Source of the DNA: Planotetraspora kaengkrachanensis
GTDB taxonomy: Bacteria > Actinomycetota > Actinomycetes > Streptosporangiales > Streptosporangiaceae
Assembly: GCF_016862895.1 (NCBI RefSeq)
Contig: NZ_BONV01000040.1
Span: 53,557-117,556 of the forward strand
Length of the DNA stretch: 64,000 bases
Direction: 5' to 3'
The translations under genes and the position numbers were made by a program. Below the pieces are notes generated by a model. It did not search any database, had not been told where the DNA came from, and worked only from the letters and a program-made list of their open reading frames with translations. Of this stretch, positions 35,335 through 43,698 are shown in pieces (position 1 is the first letter of the stretch; each line of letters begins with the position of its first letter).

Positions 35335-36102
35335 ATGGGTGCCTTCGAAGGCCGCAAACTGATCGCCGTCGGCGGCAGCAGCGGCATGGGACGGCAGAGT
35401 GCTGAAGACGTCATCGCGGCCGGCGGCTCGGCCGTCATCATCGGCCGCGACCAGGCCCGCGTGGACGACACCGTCAACACCTTGTCCCAGAACGGGGAGG
35501 CATGGGGCATCACTGCCGATCTTGCCAACCGCGACGACGTCAGGCGGGTCCAGGACACGCTGGCGGCCGAGCACGCTGACGCCACCCTCCTGGTGAACTC
35601 GGCCGGCTTCTTCATCCCCAAGGCTTTCCTCGACTACGAGGGCGCCGACTACGACGCCTACCTCGAGCTCGCCAGGTCAGCCTTCTTCCTCACCCAGACC
35701 GTCACCAGAGGCATGATCAGCGCCGGCGGAGGCGCCATCGTCAACATCGGCTCGATGTGGGCCCACCAAGCCATCGCCGCAACCCCCGCGACCGGTTACT
35801 CGATGGGCAAGGCGGCCCTCCATGCGCTCACCCACAACCTGGCCATGGAGCTCGCGGAGCACAACGTCCGCGTCAACGCCGTGGCGCCTGCCGTGGTCGC
35901 GACCCCCTTGTACGAGGCGTTCGTACCCAAGGACCAGCTCGAGGCCACGCTCAACACCTTCAACGGCTTCCACCCGCTCGGCCGTGTGGGAACGCCCAAG
36001 GACATCGCCTCTGCGGTGACTTACCTGCTCTCCGACGATGCCAGCTGGGTCACCGGCGCGATCCTCAACGTCGATGGCGGCGTCATGGCGGGCCGGAATT
36101 AG
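35335..36102 (+). CDS. Short-chain dehydrogenase/reductase
   Basis: This 255-residue SDR has the cofactor motif GGSSGMGRQSAEDV near residue 13, LVNSAGFF in place of NNAG, catalytic Ser in IGSMW, and Y-x3-K in YSMGKAA near residue 160. It ends with the usual GAILNVDGGVMAGRN. AAAGGAG before ATG 35335 is strong. The following gene starts 102 nt away on the same strand. Substrate unknown. Confidence 0.92.
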   Translation: MGAFEGRKLIAVGGSSGMGRQSAEDVIAAGGSAVIIGRDQARVDDTVNTLSQNGEAWGITADLANRDDVRRVQDTLAAEHADATLLVNSAGFFIPKAFLDYEGADYDAYLELARSAFFLTQTVTRGMISAGGGAIVNIGSMWAHQAIAATPATGYSMGKAALHALTHNLAMELAEHNVRVNAVAPAVVATPLYEAFVPKDQLEATLNTFNGFHPLGRVGTPKDIASAVTYLLSDDASWVTGAILNVDGGVMAGRN

Positions 36103-36204
36103 GCCTCAAAGAGATCCCCGGCCACGCGAGGTCCGGGCACAGAGCAGCACGGACCCCTTGGCGACAACACGAGAAGACGAACCTCACAGCGAGGAGCTAG
36201 AACC

Positions 36205-36375
36205 ATGGCACAGGCATATGAGCGCACGCCCGAGGCAGTCGAGCGAATGACGCCACGACAGCGGGCGGTCACCCAGGACGACGTCACCGAGCCGCCCTTC
36301 GAAAACGAGTTCCGGAACTCAAAGGAGCCGGGCATCTACGCCGATGTGGTCTCAGGCGAACCGCTCTTCGCGTCG
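36205..36375 (+). pseudogene. msrB: 5-prime part of an interrupted msrB-msrA gene
   Basis: This is the stub described in the fused ORF. Similarity to MsrB stops after GEPLFAS at about 36375, and resumes at 37759 with a segment reading SIDSHTAWP, corresponding to the FDSGTGWP of MsrB. The shared hexamer GCGTCG (36370-36375 and 37759-37764) marks both edges. Confidence 0.8.
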
Positions 36376-37002
36376 GTCCACAACGCGGACGCCGTCGTAC
36401 GAACCCGGGTGCCTGTGCCCCTGCGGTTCGTCGACGGGTTCAGCACGGTGGCCGAGGCCGTGACCTTCCGCGGTCTGGCCGACGACGGCGAGCACGTGGC
36501 GCTCGTCTTCGGTGAGCCGGACGCGGGCGCGTCGCCGCTGGTGCGCCTGCACTCCGAATGCCTCACCGGCGACGTCTTCGGGTCGGCACGCTGTGACTGC
36601 GGCCCGCAGCTGCGCGAGGCCGTCGAGCGGCTCTCCGCGGCGGAAGGGGTGCTGCTCTACCTGCGTCAGGAGGGCCGGGGGATCGGCCTGTACAACAAGC
36701 TGGACGCCTACGCCCTGCAGGACGACGGCCTGGACACCTACGCCGCGAACGCCGCGCTCGGGCTGCCGGAGGACGGGCGGGACTACACCGTCGCCGCGCA
36801 GATGCTCGGCGCGCTCGGGATCGGCGGCGTCGACCTGCTGTCCAACAATCCCGACAAGGAGCGGCAGCTGTCCGCCCTCGGCGTGACGGTGCGCCGCCGG
36901 GTGCCCACTGGCGTCTTCGCCACCGACAGCAACATGCGCTATCTGCGCGCCAAGGTCGACCGTACGGGCCACACCATCGACCTGACCGAACTCGCGAGCT
37001 AG
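36205..37002 (+). CDS. ribA: GTP cyclohydrolase II fused to a methionine sulfoxide reductase B N-terminal stub
   Basis: The product is 265 residues. Residues 1-57 are MsrB-like: LTP-type MTPRQRAVTQDD, EPPFENEF, KEPGIYADVVSGEPLF. From about residue 62 the sequence becomes a complete GTP cyclohydrolase II: RTRVPVPLRF, RLHSECLTGDVFGSARCDC with zinc cysteines C119, C130, C132, LRQEGRGIGLYNKLDAYALQ, and NNPDKERQL. It would convert GTP to diaminopyrimidine ribosylamino phosphate, the first riboflavin step. No start codon with a ribosome site is obvious at the true RibA start, so translation seems to begin at the msrB start (GAGGAG before ATG 36205). Confidence 0.88.
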   Translation: MAQAYERTPEAVERMTPRQRAVTQDDVTEPPFENEFRNSKEPGIYADVVSGEPLFASVHNADAVVRTRVPVPLRFVDGFSTVAEAVTFRGLADDGEHVALVFGEPDAGASPLVRLHSECLTGDVFGSARCDCGPQLREAVERLSAAEGVLLYLRQEGRGIGLYNKLDAYALQDDGLDTYAANAALGLPEDGRDYTVAAQMLGALGIGGVDLLSNNPDKERQLSALGVTVRRRVPTGVFATDSNMRYLRAKVDRTGHTIDLTELAS

Positions 37003-37015
37003 CCGGGGAGCCCCG

Positions 37016-37738
37016 ATGGCCACCACACGGCCGTACGTGCTGCTGTCCGCCGCGGTGAGCGTCGACGGCTACCTCGACGACGCCGGCCCCGAGCGGCTCC
37101 TGTTGTCCAGCGGCGAGGACTTCGACCGGGTCGACGCGGTGCGCGCCGACGTCGACGCCATCCTCCTCGGGGCCACGGCCGTGCGCCGCGACAACCCGCG
37201 GCTGCTGGTCGGCTCGGCGGAGCGGCGGGCCGCCCGCCTGGCGCGAGGCCTGCCCGAGCACCCCATGAAGGTGGTGATCACCGGCTCCGGCGACCTGGAC
37301 CCGTCACTGGCCCTGTGGCACTGCGGCGGCGCGAAGCTGGTCGTCACCGTCGACGCCGCGCTGGCGCGGGTGCGCGCCACGCTCGGCCCGCTCGCCGACG
37401 TGGTGAGCACGGGCCCCGCCGTCGACTGGACGCAGGTCCTCGACGAGCTGGGCAGGCGCGGAGTCCGCCGCCTCATGGTCGAGGGCGGCGGCTCGGTGCA
37501 CTCTCAGCTGATGTCGGAGAACCTCGCCGACGAGATGCACCTGGCGGTGGCGCCCCTCCTGGTCGGCCAGGCGGACGCGCCGCGCTTTCTGGGACCCGCC
37601 GCGTATCCGGGCGGCTCGCGCGTCCGGATGAGGCTGGTGGAGGCCCGCCTCGTCGGCGACGTCGTGCTGCTGCGCTACTTCCCCAAGGAGCGTTCGGCCG
37701 GCGTCACACGTGGTCACGCCAGGGATGCCGCGGGATGA
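37016..37738 (+). CDS. RibD-type pyrimidine reductase (DHFR-like fold)
   Basis: This 240-residue protein matches the C-terminal reductase domain of RibD without the deaminase: [33 protein letters not shown], and [13 protein letters not shown]. It would use NADPH to reduce the deaminated or diamino product of GTP cyclohydrolase II. ATG 37016 follows GGGGAG and lies 13 nt after ribA, so the two form a cassette. The C-terminal 15 residues ([16 protein letters not shown]) are not conserved in the family as I know it and lie next to the insertion edge. Confidence 0.88.
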   Translation: MATTRPYVLLSAAVSVDGYLDDAGPERLLLSSGEDFDRVDAVRADVDAILLGATAVRRDNPRLLVGSAERRAARLARGLPEHPMKVVITGSGDLDPSLALWHCGGAKLVVTVDAALARVRATLGPLADVVSTGPAVDWTQVLDELGRRGVRRLMVEGGGSVHSQLMSENLADEMHLAVAPLLVGQADAPRFLGPAAYPGGSRVRMRLVEARLVGDVVLLRYFPKERSAGVTRGHARDAAG

Positions 37739-37758
37739 ACCCGAGCGCCTCCCGCGCG

Positions 37759-38178
37759 GCGTCGATCGACAGTCACACGGCCTGGCCCGTTCACCATCCC
37801 GCTCGGGCCGGGCAACGTCGTAGAGCGCAGCGACACCAGCCATGGGATGGTCCGGACAGAGGTTGCTCGGCACGCGGCGACAGCCACCTCGGCCATCTCT
37901 TCCCGGACGGCCCACCCGATGCGGGTGGCATACGCCACTGCATCTGCTACACCGACGGCGAGAACGAGTACCCCACCTGTCGGAACCATCCCGGCCATGC
38001 CGAAGCAGTCGAGATCGTCTACGACCCGCTACAGATCACCTAACGGAGGTGACCCCACCGGGACGTTCTGGAGGCAGAGCCTGAGCACCAGGACTACTTG
38101 ATCAAGCACCCCAACGGCTACACGTGCCCCTACGTCCGACCTCAGCGGCAGCTGCCCCACCAAGAACCCGTTGGCTGA
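37759..38178 (+). pseudogene. 3-prime part of the interrupted msrB-msrA gene, with frameshifts and deletions
   Basis: Read across frames, the DNA gives MsrB pieces [27 protein letters not shown] and [20 protein letters not shown] (frameshift near 37874). It then jumps to Msr[32 protein letters not shown], then after a gap EVTPPGTFW and [14 protein letters not shown] ([18 protein letters not shown]), ending at TGA 38176-38178. At least two internal deletions and three frame changes make it non-functional. The order B then A matches known MsrBA fusions. Confidence 0.85.
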
Positions 38179-38302
38179 TAGAACGAATTGTCCACGGCCA
38201 GGCCAGGAGCAGACCCCGCGACTCCAAGAAGATGGGGAGTGCTTCTCGTTGGCTGGACACTCTGGCTATGCATCCAAGGCATGAATCAACCAAGGTGGAC
38301 GC

Positions 38303-38581
38303 GTGGATAACAAAGCGCAGAACGCATCCGGCGATCAGCGGAGTGATCACTGGGCTCGACTGGACGCCTTTCTCCAGACCGATCCGCGCGACGCCGGCTG
38401 CGACGAAGCCATGGAGATGCTGGACGTCTACGCGGAGCTGCTTGCTGCGGGCAACGACCCGAGCGAGCGGTTCCCGGGCGTTCATGCGCACTTTCTGGCC
38501 TGCGGTCCATGCGCCCAAGTCTTGGAGGGCCTGCTATCGGCGCTCACAGGCCCAGCCTCTTCTCAGCCCGGCCCGCCGTAG
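38303..38581 (+). CDS. Small zinc-finger (zf-HC2-like) anti-sigma-type protein
   Basis: This 92-residue protein has DAGCDEAMEMLDVYAELLAAG followed by HAHFLACGPCAQVLEGLL, i.e. H-x3-C-x2-C plus an upstream Cys, the pattern of small anti-sigma proteins that follow one class of ECF-like sigma gene. GTG 38303 is the start. No sigma gene is adjacent; a matching one lies at 46715-47443. It is probably cytoplasmic, with no membrane segment. Confidence 0.75.
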   Translation: MDNKAQNASGDQRSDHWARLDAFLQTDPRDAGCDEAMEMLDVYAELLAAGNDPSERFPGVHAHFLACGPCAQVLEGLLSALTGPASSQPGPP

Positions 38582-38691
38582 CACGCCGGCGAGGACCCAC
38601 GAGAGGCGGGTTCCAGACCCGGACGCCGCGCCGGCAAGCCGGCGACGTGGTAGGGGCTCCTTTCGAGGGATCTCCTGATGGCTGCATGGTC

Positions 38692-39060
38692 TCAGCCACG
38701 GGCCTTCGCGCGCGCCGACTCGGCGGACGCACGATCGGAGTAGCCGGGGTGTCGGGCGTCGATCAGATGGGCATAGGTGGTCGTTCGCGAGAGGTAGTCG
38801 ACCACAAAGGGGCAGATTGCGGTGATCGTGCCCTCTCGGGCGCGGATCTCGTCGAGCACGCGCCGCACCATCCCACCGGCGATACCTTGGTGTTGATGAC
38901 TGGGCTCGACTTCGGTGTGCTGAAGGGCGTACCGGTTGGGCTTCAGATGGGTGTAGTAGAGCCTGCCGACCAGTTCGCCGTCCCGGTAGAGCTCGAAGCG
39001 GCCTTGGCTGGTGTTGTCAATCAGGTCTTCGGCAGCCGGTGCCTGGTCTTCACTGCTCAT
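38692..39060 (-). CDS. GNAT-family acetyltransferase (YjdJ-like, short)
   Basis: This 122-residue single-domain protein has FELYRDGELVGRLYY, HTEVEPSHQHQGIAGGMVRRVLDEIR (acetyl-CoA loop QHQGIAG) and ICPFVVDYLSRT at the end. This short type acetylates unknown small or protein targets. It is divergent from a second GNAT at 39257. Two copies of the TGGAC-N6-GTCCA repeat lie between them. Confidence 0.88.
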   Translation of the reverse strand: MSSEDQAPAAEDLIDNTSQGRFELYRDGELVGRLYYTHLKPNRYALQHTEVEPSHQHQGIAGGMVRRVLDEIRAREGTITAICPFVVDYLSRTTTYAHLIDARHPGYSDRASAESARAKARG

Positions 39061-39113
39061 CGGCCCACTCCTTCAACGTGTACCTGCGGCGTGCGTTCGG
39101 GCAGTTCCCGTTT

Positions 39114-39129
39114 TGGACGATGGGGTCCA
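39114..39129. promoter_or_regulatory. TGGAC-N6-GTCCA operator, copy 1
   Basis: TGGACGATGGGGTCCA, perfect 5-bp arms. It lies 54 bp upstream of the leftward GNAT start (39060) and 63 bp from copy 2, about six helical turns. Confidence 0.65.
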
Positions 39130-39176
39130 AGTATGGCATGCGGCTGCGCACAGATCGCGGCTGGAGTGCCGTAAGT

Positions 39177-39192
39177 TGGACTGGATAGTCCG
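39177..39192. promoter_or_regulatory. TGGAC-N6-GTCCA operator, copy 2 (last base differs)
   Basis: TGGACTGGATAGTCCG, one mismatch in the last base. It lies 64 bp before the rightward GNAT ATG at 39257. Confidence 0.6.
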
Positions 39193-39256
39193 CGCGTGCC
39201 CTTGGCGGGTGCTGGCTAGACCCACCGACTGGAGACGAACGAGGCGAGAAGAGAGC

Positions 39257-39607
39257 ATGAAGCCATCACCGGCCGCCGTTGAGGTGCGCAAGGATGAGAC
39301 CACCCGCCTTTACGAGGCACTGATCGATGGTCAGGTCGTCGGTACCCTGGCTTACGAGACGACCGGCGGACGGGTCTCGCTCACGCACTCTTACGTGGAC
39401 CCAGACCAACGGCATCGAGGCGTCGCCTCGGCCCTGGCGCGCTACGCCCTGGAAGACCTGAGCCAAAGTCAGACCAGGGTTGGCATCTACTGCGGGTTTG
39501 TTGCCGACTACGTCCAAGTCCACCCCGAGTTCAACGACGCCGTCGACGTCAGCCGCTCGGCTTTCATCGCCACTCGTACCGCGCGAGACACGAACAGCGG
39601 GCGCTGA
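39257..39607 (+). CDS. GNAT-family acetyltransferase (short type)
   Basis: This 116-residue protein is the same class as 38692-39060: LYEALIDGQVVGTLAYET, HSYVDPDQRHRGVASALARYAL (CoA loop) and IYCGFVADYVQVHPEF. ATG 39257 follows AAGAGAG. Genes 38692, 39257 and 43699 are diverged paralogues within 5 kb. The operator copy upstream suggests shared control. Confidence 0.85.
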   Translation: MKPSPAAVEVRKDETTRLYEALIDGQVVGTLAYETTGGRVSLTHSYVDPDQRHRGVASALARYALEDLSQSQTRVGIYCGFVADYVQVHPEFNDAVDVSRSAFIATRTARDTNSGR

Positions 39608-39647
39608 CGCGATGGACGGTGCGACCCTGCTTACCTTCAGTCCGCGC

Positions 39648-39764
39648 GCTCCCCAGCTTGTGATGGGGTGGCATCTGCCGCTCGAGGTCCGTGGCCGCGG
39701 CATGGCCGGCCAGATCGGGCATGCTCTGGCGCACCAGGCGTATAGGAATGACAGCAGTCGATGA
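39648..39764 (+). pseudogene. Fragment of a RimJ-type GNAT acetyltransferase
   Basis: About 38 codons read PQLVMGWHLPLEVRGRGMAG and QIGHALAHQAYRN, which parallels the ELGYQLAPWAWGRGLAAEAG and GHALAHYAFSN of the GNAT at 41775-42449. Nothing before or after matches. The next 460 bp up to 40228 hold no supportable gene. Confidence 0.6.
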
Positions 39765-40228
39765 CTTCGACTGGGCACATCACGGCGTACGGCTCGAGGT
39801 GCTGCGGATGAGCTGGGCCGGCCTCCATAAGATCCGACCTGGAATCTCGTTGGACTACTCCTATGGCCCAGAGGAGCTGGACGGCTGGTGAGCTCGCCCG
39901 CCGCGACGTTCCCTGCGCCCTCGTCTGACCACGGGGAAGCGAGGTCGCAAGAGCTCGCGCGTGGCGGGTGGTGAGGTCCAGCGACAAGTTCCGTACCCCA
40001 GCTCGTGTCTCGGCGGGGATCGAACTCACACTCGAGGCTGTTGCCGATCTTGCTGGGCGCGGGCTGCGGGCTGCGGTCGAAGACGAGATGGTGTGAGATT
40101 GGGCTGGGGTCTCCCAGAACGGTGACCTACGTTGGGGTGACTCAGCCGCCGGCTTACTCAGGTTCTGAGGAGGGCCGTGCTCTCAGCCCGCGGCTTCGGC
40201 TCGGATCCGGGGCCGTTTGGCGATGAGC

Positions 40229-40858
40229 TCAACGGTCAGACAGGCTCTCGATGTACGCAAGTGCCATGTCGATTGATGTCGCCATCGGTGTGACATCGCG
40301 CGCAGTCTGGGCCAGCATGTACCCGCCCTGGAGGGCGGCCATGAGCCCGGTCGCGAGTTGGTCTATCGACGCCTCGGGCGGAAGCGCACCACCGTCTTGA
40401 AGCCGTCGCAACACGCCTGCCAGGAGTCCCTGCCATTCGGTGAACAGTTGAGACAGGGCTTGGCGTGCGAGGGCGTCGTGATCGGAGACCTCGGAGGCCA
40501 GCGAGCCGAGCGCACAGCCGTAGGCGCCATGTCGAAGGGCATTGTTCTGGACCAACGCGTCCCGCCAGCGGCGCAGGCCCCGGATCGTCGAGACATGGCC
40601 GAGGGCTTCACGCTCGCGCTCCATGATCCGTTCTCCCACGTGGTCAACGACGGCCCGCACGAGCGCGTCCTTGCCGTCGAAGTGGTGGTACAACTGCGAC
40701 TTGCTCACTCCGCTCGCCGCGAGCACGTCATCAAGCGTGGTTGCCCCGACTCCTTGGATGTACATCAGCTCGGTTGCCGCGGCGACGATCTTTGCCCGCG
40801 TCTTTGCACCGCGCGCCGTCAGGCGTCTGCCATCGCGCGAGTCAGCGGTCGTCATCAC
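40229..40858 (-). CDS. TetR-family transcriptional regulator
   Basis: The product is 209 residues. The N-terminal HTH is intact: AKIVAAATELMYIQGVGATT, LDDVLAASGVSKSQLYHHF. The C-terminal domain carries the SLASEVSDHD and GGYMLAQTARD features of the common TetR_C class. Starts: GTG 40858, overlapping the stop of the upstream gene as GTGA, or ATG 40855. The repeat at 41377 stands in front of this two-gene operon, so this protein is the best candidate to bind TGGAC-N6-GTCCA and regulate itself. Confidence 0.93.
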   Translation of the reverse strand: MMTTADSRDGRRLTARGAKTRAKIVAAATELMYIQGVGATTLDDVLAASGVSKSQLYHHFDGKDALVRAVVDHVGERIMEREREALGHVSTIRGLRRWRDALVQNNALRHGAYGCALGSLASEVSDHDALARQALSQLFTEWQGLLAGVLRRLQDGGALPPEASIDQLATGLMAALQGGYMLAQTARDVTPMATSIDMALAYIESLSDR

Positions 40859-41328
40859 GGGTTCATGTTACCGATCGGGCTACTTGTTCCCGCCCTTGCA
40901 GGGCAGTTGTCCTCGGTTGCCGCAAAAGGCGCGAGGGCGAGGTCGAGCGCGGCGTTGAGTGGCCAAGGGTCTTCTGCAATCTGACTCAGGGTGCTGCCTC
41001 CATGCAACGCCGCAAGAATCAGCACCGCAGTCTTCTGGGCGTCGACATCAGCCCTCCGAGTCTGACCTGAGGAGAAGCGTGTGTCGCCCGTGGTCCCGGA
41101 CTGCGCCAACCGGTCAACCGTCTCGGCGATGAGCTCGCGCCAGCGATCGAGGAAGTCGGCTCGGTCGGGCACATCACCTGTTTGTCGCATCGCCAGCACG
41201 TACGGCGACAGTGGAGTCATGAGCTCCTCGACGACTCGGCGGCGCCAGCCGGCCAGCTTCGCCCCATCAGTGACTCCAGCCAGACATGCGCTTTCGCGGG
41301 CCAAGACTTCCGCGAAGTGCGTCCTCAT
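40855..41328 (-). CDS. TetR-like effector-binding domain without a DNA-binding domain
   Basis: The product is 157 residues. AGGAGGG 4-5 nt before ATG 41328 sets the start (frame open to 41355). The sequence begins at what would be helix 4 of a TetR protein (MRTHFAEVLARE) and ends with the typical VLILAALHGGSTLSQIAEDPWPLNAALDLAL-type region (given in part). No HTH is present and none is found upstream in any frame. It is translationally coupled to the full TetR gene. It may be a truncated relic or a working partner domain. Confidence 0.75.
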   Translation of the reverse strand: MRTHFAEVLARESACLAGVTDGAKLAGWRRRVVEELMTPLSPYVLAMRQTGDVPDRADFLDRWRELIAETVDRLAQSGTTGDTRFSSGQTRRADVDAQKTAVLILAALHGGSTLSQIAEDPWPLNAALDLALAPFAATEDNCPARAGTSSPIGNMNP

Positions 41329-41376
41329 CAATCCCTCCTGGCCAGTCGACACCACTCACGGTTCCTGCCCTCTTAT

Positions 41377-41392
41377 AGGACTATTTGGTCCA
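41377..41392. promoter_or_regulatory. TGGAC-N6-GTCCA operator, copy 3 (first base differs)
   Basis: AGGACTATTTGGTCCA, one mismatch. It sits 48 bp before the HTH-less TetR gene start at 41328, at the head of the TetR operon, the usual place of an autorepression site. Confidence 0.65.
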
Positions 41393-41458
41393 TTTTACAC
41401 CGATATAGTGTAGCTATAAAGCCGCAAGGCGGTTGAGGTCGCGGACCGGCAACGAAAA

Positions 41459-41474
41459 TGGACTAGGAAGTCCA
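41459..41474. promoter_or_regulatory. TGGAC-N6-GTCCA operator, copy 4
   Basis: TGGACTAGGAAGTCCA, perfect. It lies 82 bp from copy 3 and 24 bp upstream of the thiolase remnant on the plus strand. Confidence 0.65.
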
Positions 41475-41497
41475 TTAGTTGATGTGTACGTGTGGCA

Positions 41498-41767
41498 GGG
41501 GCTTGGCGATCTAGTCATCGCCAGCGATGGCGTGGTTGCACGGCTAGGGGTTGCGCCGTTGGCCAGGATCGTCGGTTCGGCGGGGCATTCGTTGGAGCCT
41601 GGACTGATGGGCATCGCGCCGGCGTGGGCGATGCCCAAGGTCATCAAGGCTGCAGGTATCGCTCCCGACGAGATCGGCGTGTGGGAGGTCCACGACGCGT
41701 TCGCGGTGCAGGCACTGGGGGCTCGGGGCAGGGTGTGGCCGTCCTGCTCGAGAACGACCAGGCATGA
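41498..41767 (+). pseudogene. Thiolase (acetyl-CoA acyltransferase) remnant, copy A
   Basis: Reads LVIASDGVVARLGVAPLARI, VGSAGHSLEPGLMGIAP, MPKVIKAAGIAPDEIGVWEV and HDAFAVQALGA, the second half of a thiolase. It then drops the active-site Cys/His region and resumes in another frame with SGQGVAVLLENDQA and a stop at 41767. The 5-prime half is missing. A second, inverted copy of the same segment lies at 46600-46737 and begins at the same point. Confidence 0.8.
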
Positions 41768-41774
41768 ACCGGGA

Positions 41775-42353
41775 TCAGCGTTCGACGGGGCCCGGCTCGA
41801 GCGCGGAGGTGTCCAAGTCGCCCTTCCGTAGCCGAAAGACCTGAAGACGCAGGTCGTAATACTTGTCCGTTTCTCCGACCCACTCCATCCCGATGCGGCG
41901 GGCGGCGCGTGTGCCGCGCTCGTTCTTGGGCCGTACGACGGCGAAGACCTCCTCCTCGCTGTTGCTGAAGGCATAGTGGGCCAGGGCATGACCCGCCTCG
42001 GCCGCCAACCCCCGCCCCCACGCCCACGGAGCGAGCTGGTAGCCCAACTCCAGGTCGTCACCCCCCGGCGGCAGCGGAAGAATCTGACCCGAGCCTGCGA
42101 CGCGCCCGCTCTCGGCCTCTTCGATCACCCACCGACCACTCGGGCGCCCTTCGGATCCCAGAGGTGCCGCGATCCATCCGGTGATCACCGCACGCATCTG
42201 GTCGAGATCGTTGACGCGATCCATTGCCGGGGCCAGCCACCGGGAGACCTCCGAGCTGCTGTAGATGTCGAGCGCCCCGGCTGCGTCATCTTGATGCCAC
42301 GGGCGCAGCCGCAACCGCGGTGTGCTGATGGTCGAACCGACGATAGTGACCAC
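41775..42353 (-). CDS. GNAT acetyltransferase, RimJ/RimL-type
   Basis: The product is about 192 residues. Motifs: ISTPRLRLRPWHQDDA at the start, ELGYQLAPWAWGRGLAAEAG (CoA loop) and NERGTRAARRIGMEWVG. GTG 42353 or TTG 42362 (better spaced to GAGGAGCAGGG) are probable starts; the longest frame begins at 42449 inside the operator copy 5, so it is unlikely. Family members acetylate N-termini or small molecules. Confidence 0.82.
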   Translation of the reverse strand: MVTIVGSTISTPRLRLRPWHQDDAAGALDIYSSSEVSRWLAPAMDRVNDLDQMRAVITGWIAAPLGSEGRPSGRWVIEEAESGRVAGSGQILPLPPGGDDLELGYQLAPWAWGRGLAAEAGHALAHYAFSNSEEEVFAVVRPKNERGTRAARRIGMEWVGETDKYYDLRLQVFRLRKGDLDTSALEPGPVER

Positions 42354-42432
42354 GTGAGTCAACCCTGCTCCTCGATGCGGGGACGGGGCACGCCCGACGG
42401 CGCGCTTAGCGGTTGATAACGCTACGCCGTAT

Positions 42433-42448
42433 TGGACTAACTCGTCCA
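42433..42448. promoter_or_regulatory. TGGAC-N6-GTCCA operator, copy 5
   Basis: TGGACTAACTCGTCCA, perfect. It lies about 80 bp upstream of the leftward GNAT start and would overlap its promoter. Confidence 0.65.
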
Positions 42449-42715
42449 TCTAGGCCCGCGCCGGGTGACGTCACAGCGAGCCGGAGACAGCAGACGAAAG
42501 AGATGTGGCCTCCCGGGCACTAACTCTAGGCACGAAGCTCTGCCGGGTGCAGTAGTACGGGCTCTTCACACACGAGCGCCTACGGAGGCGCTCCAGGCAA
42601 CGACGCTCGCGCCACAAGCCCTGTCGATCAGCGTAAGAAGCCGAGATCTAGGTGCCACGAACACTGATGAACCGAAATGTCCCCCAGGTGAGGATCGGAT
42701 ACAGGGAGGTGCCGG
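42449..42715. other. Intergenic region with a leader hairpin
   Basis: No gene. GAGCGCCT (42574-42581) and AGGCGCTC (42586-42593) form an 8-bp stem with loop ACGG, about 120 bp before the oxidoreductase start. Confidence 0.45.
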
Positions 42716-43633
42716 ATGAAGGCGATCGTGGTGACGGATCAGGCCGCGGGGACGGCCGGGATGACGCTGGTCGAGCGGCCCGAGCCGGAGGCGGCGGGGA
42801 ACGACGTCCTCGTTGAGGTACATGCGTCGGGATTCACCCCCGGCGAGCTGACGTGGCCCGGAACCTGGACCGATCGCCTCGGCCGCGACCGCACGCCGTC
42901 GATCCCCGGCCACGAGGTGGCCGGTGTGGTCAGCGCGCTCGGCTATGGCACGAGGGGGCTGTCGGTGGGACAGCGGGTTTTCGGCCTCGCGGAGTGGACT
43001 CGCGACGGCACCCTGGCCGAGTACGTAGCCATCGAGGCGCGCAACGTTGCGCCGCTGCCGGGCGATGTCGACTTCACGGTGGGCGCGAGCCTGCCGATCT
43101 CCGGCCTGACCGCGTGGCAGGGACTATTCGTGCACGGCCGCTTCCAGGTGGGACAGAGCGTCCTCGTGCACGGCGCGGCCGGCGGAGTCGGCTCTTTGGT
43201 GACCCAGTTCGCCAAACAGGCCGGTGCCCATGTCATCGGCACCGGACGTGCCGCCGATCGGCAGACCGCACTCGACTTCGGCGCGCAGGAGTTCGTCGAC
43301 CTCGACAACGACTCGCTGGACGACGTCGGCGGAGTCGATCTGGTCTTCGACGTGATCGGCGGCGACATCCAGAAGCGGTCCGCGGGTCTGGTTCGAGCCG
43401 GCGGGATGCTGGTGACCATCGCCGGCCCGCCCGAAGCGCAGCCGGCCGAGGGACTGGCGGTCGACTTCGTCGTCGAGGCCGATCGCGCGCAGCTGAACGA
43501 GATCGTCCGGCGGGTGCGGGACGGTCGGCTGCGGACGAACATCGGCAACGTGGCGCCCCTCGACGAGGCCGTCGCCGCCTTCAACCCGACCGAGCGGATC
43601 AAGGGAAAGACCATCATCCGCGTTCGTCCATAA
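42716..43633 (+). CDS. NADPH:quinone-type oxidoreductase (MDR superfamily)
   Basis: The product is 305 residues. GroES-like half: EVHASGFTPGELTWPGTW, IPGHEVAGVVSALG; Rossmann motif VLVHGAAGGVGSLVTQFAKQAG near residue 148 (in pieces), and a C-terminal end ERIKGKTIIRVRP. Zinc ligands are absent. ATG 42716 follows GGAGG. It heads a rightward run with the GNAT at 43699, 65 nt downstream. Likely reduces quinones or enones with NADPH. Confidence 0.9.
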   Translation: MKAIVVTDQAAGTAGMTLVERPEPEAAGNDVLVEVHASGFTPGELTWPGTWTDRLGRDRTPSIPGHEVAGVVSALGYGTRGLSVGQRVFGLAEWTRDGTLAEYVAIEARNVAPLPGDVDFTVGASLPISGLTAWQGLFVHGRFQVGQSVLVHGAAGGVGSLVTQFAKQAGAHVIGTGRAADRQTALDFGAQEFVDLDNDSLDDVGGVDLVFDVIGGDIQKRSAGLVRAGGMLVTIAGPPEAQPAEGLAVDFVVEADRAQLNEIVRRVRDGRLRTNIGNVAPLDEAVAAFNPTERIKGKTIIRVRP

Positions 43634-43698
43634 GGACGCGGAGGCCACACCCGTTGGCCAAAGCCCACCTCTTGGCTCCCCTGACAGAAAGCGTGACA

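Noticed and set aside
39774..39891. Short frame TAVDDFDWAHHGVRLEV... after the GNAT fragment
   Set aside because: Looks partly protein-like but is too short and unrecognised to call; may be part of the same relic.
40014..40060. GGGATCGAACTCACA, resembling a tRNA 3-prime half on the minus strand
   Set aside because: The rest of the cloverleaf does not form.
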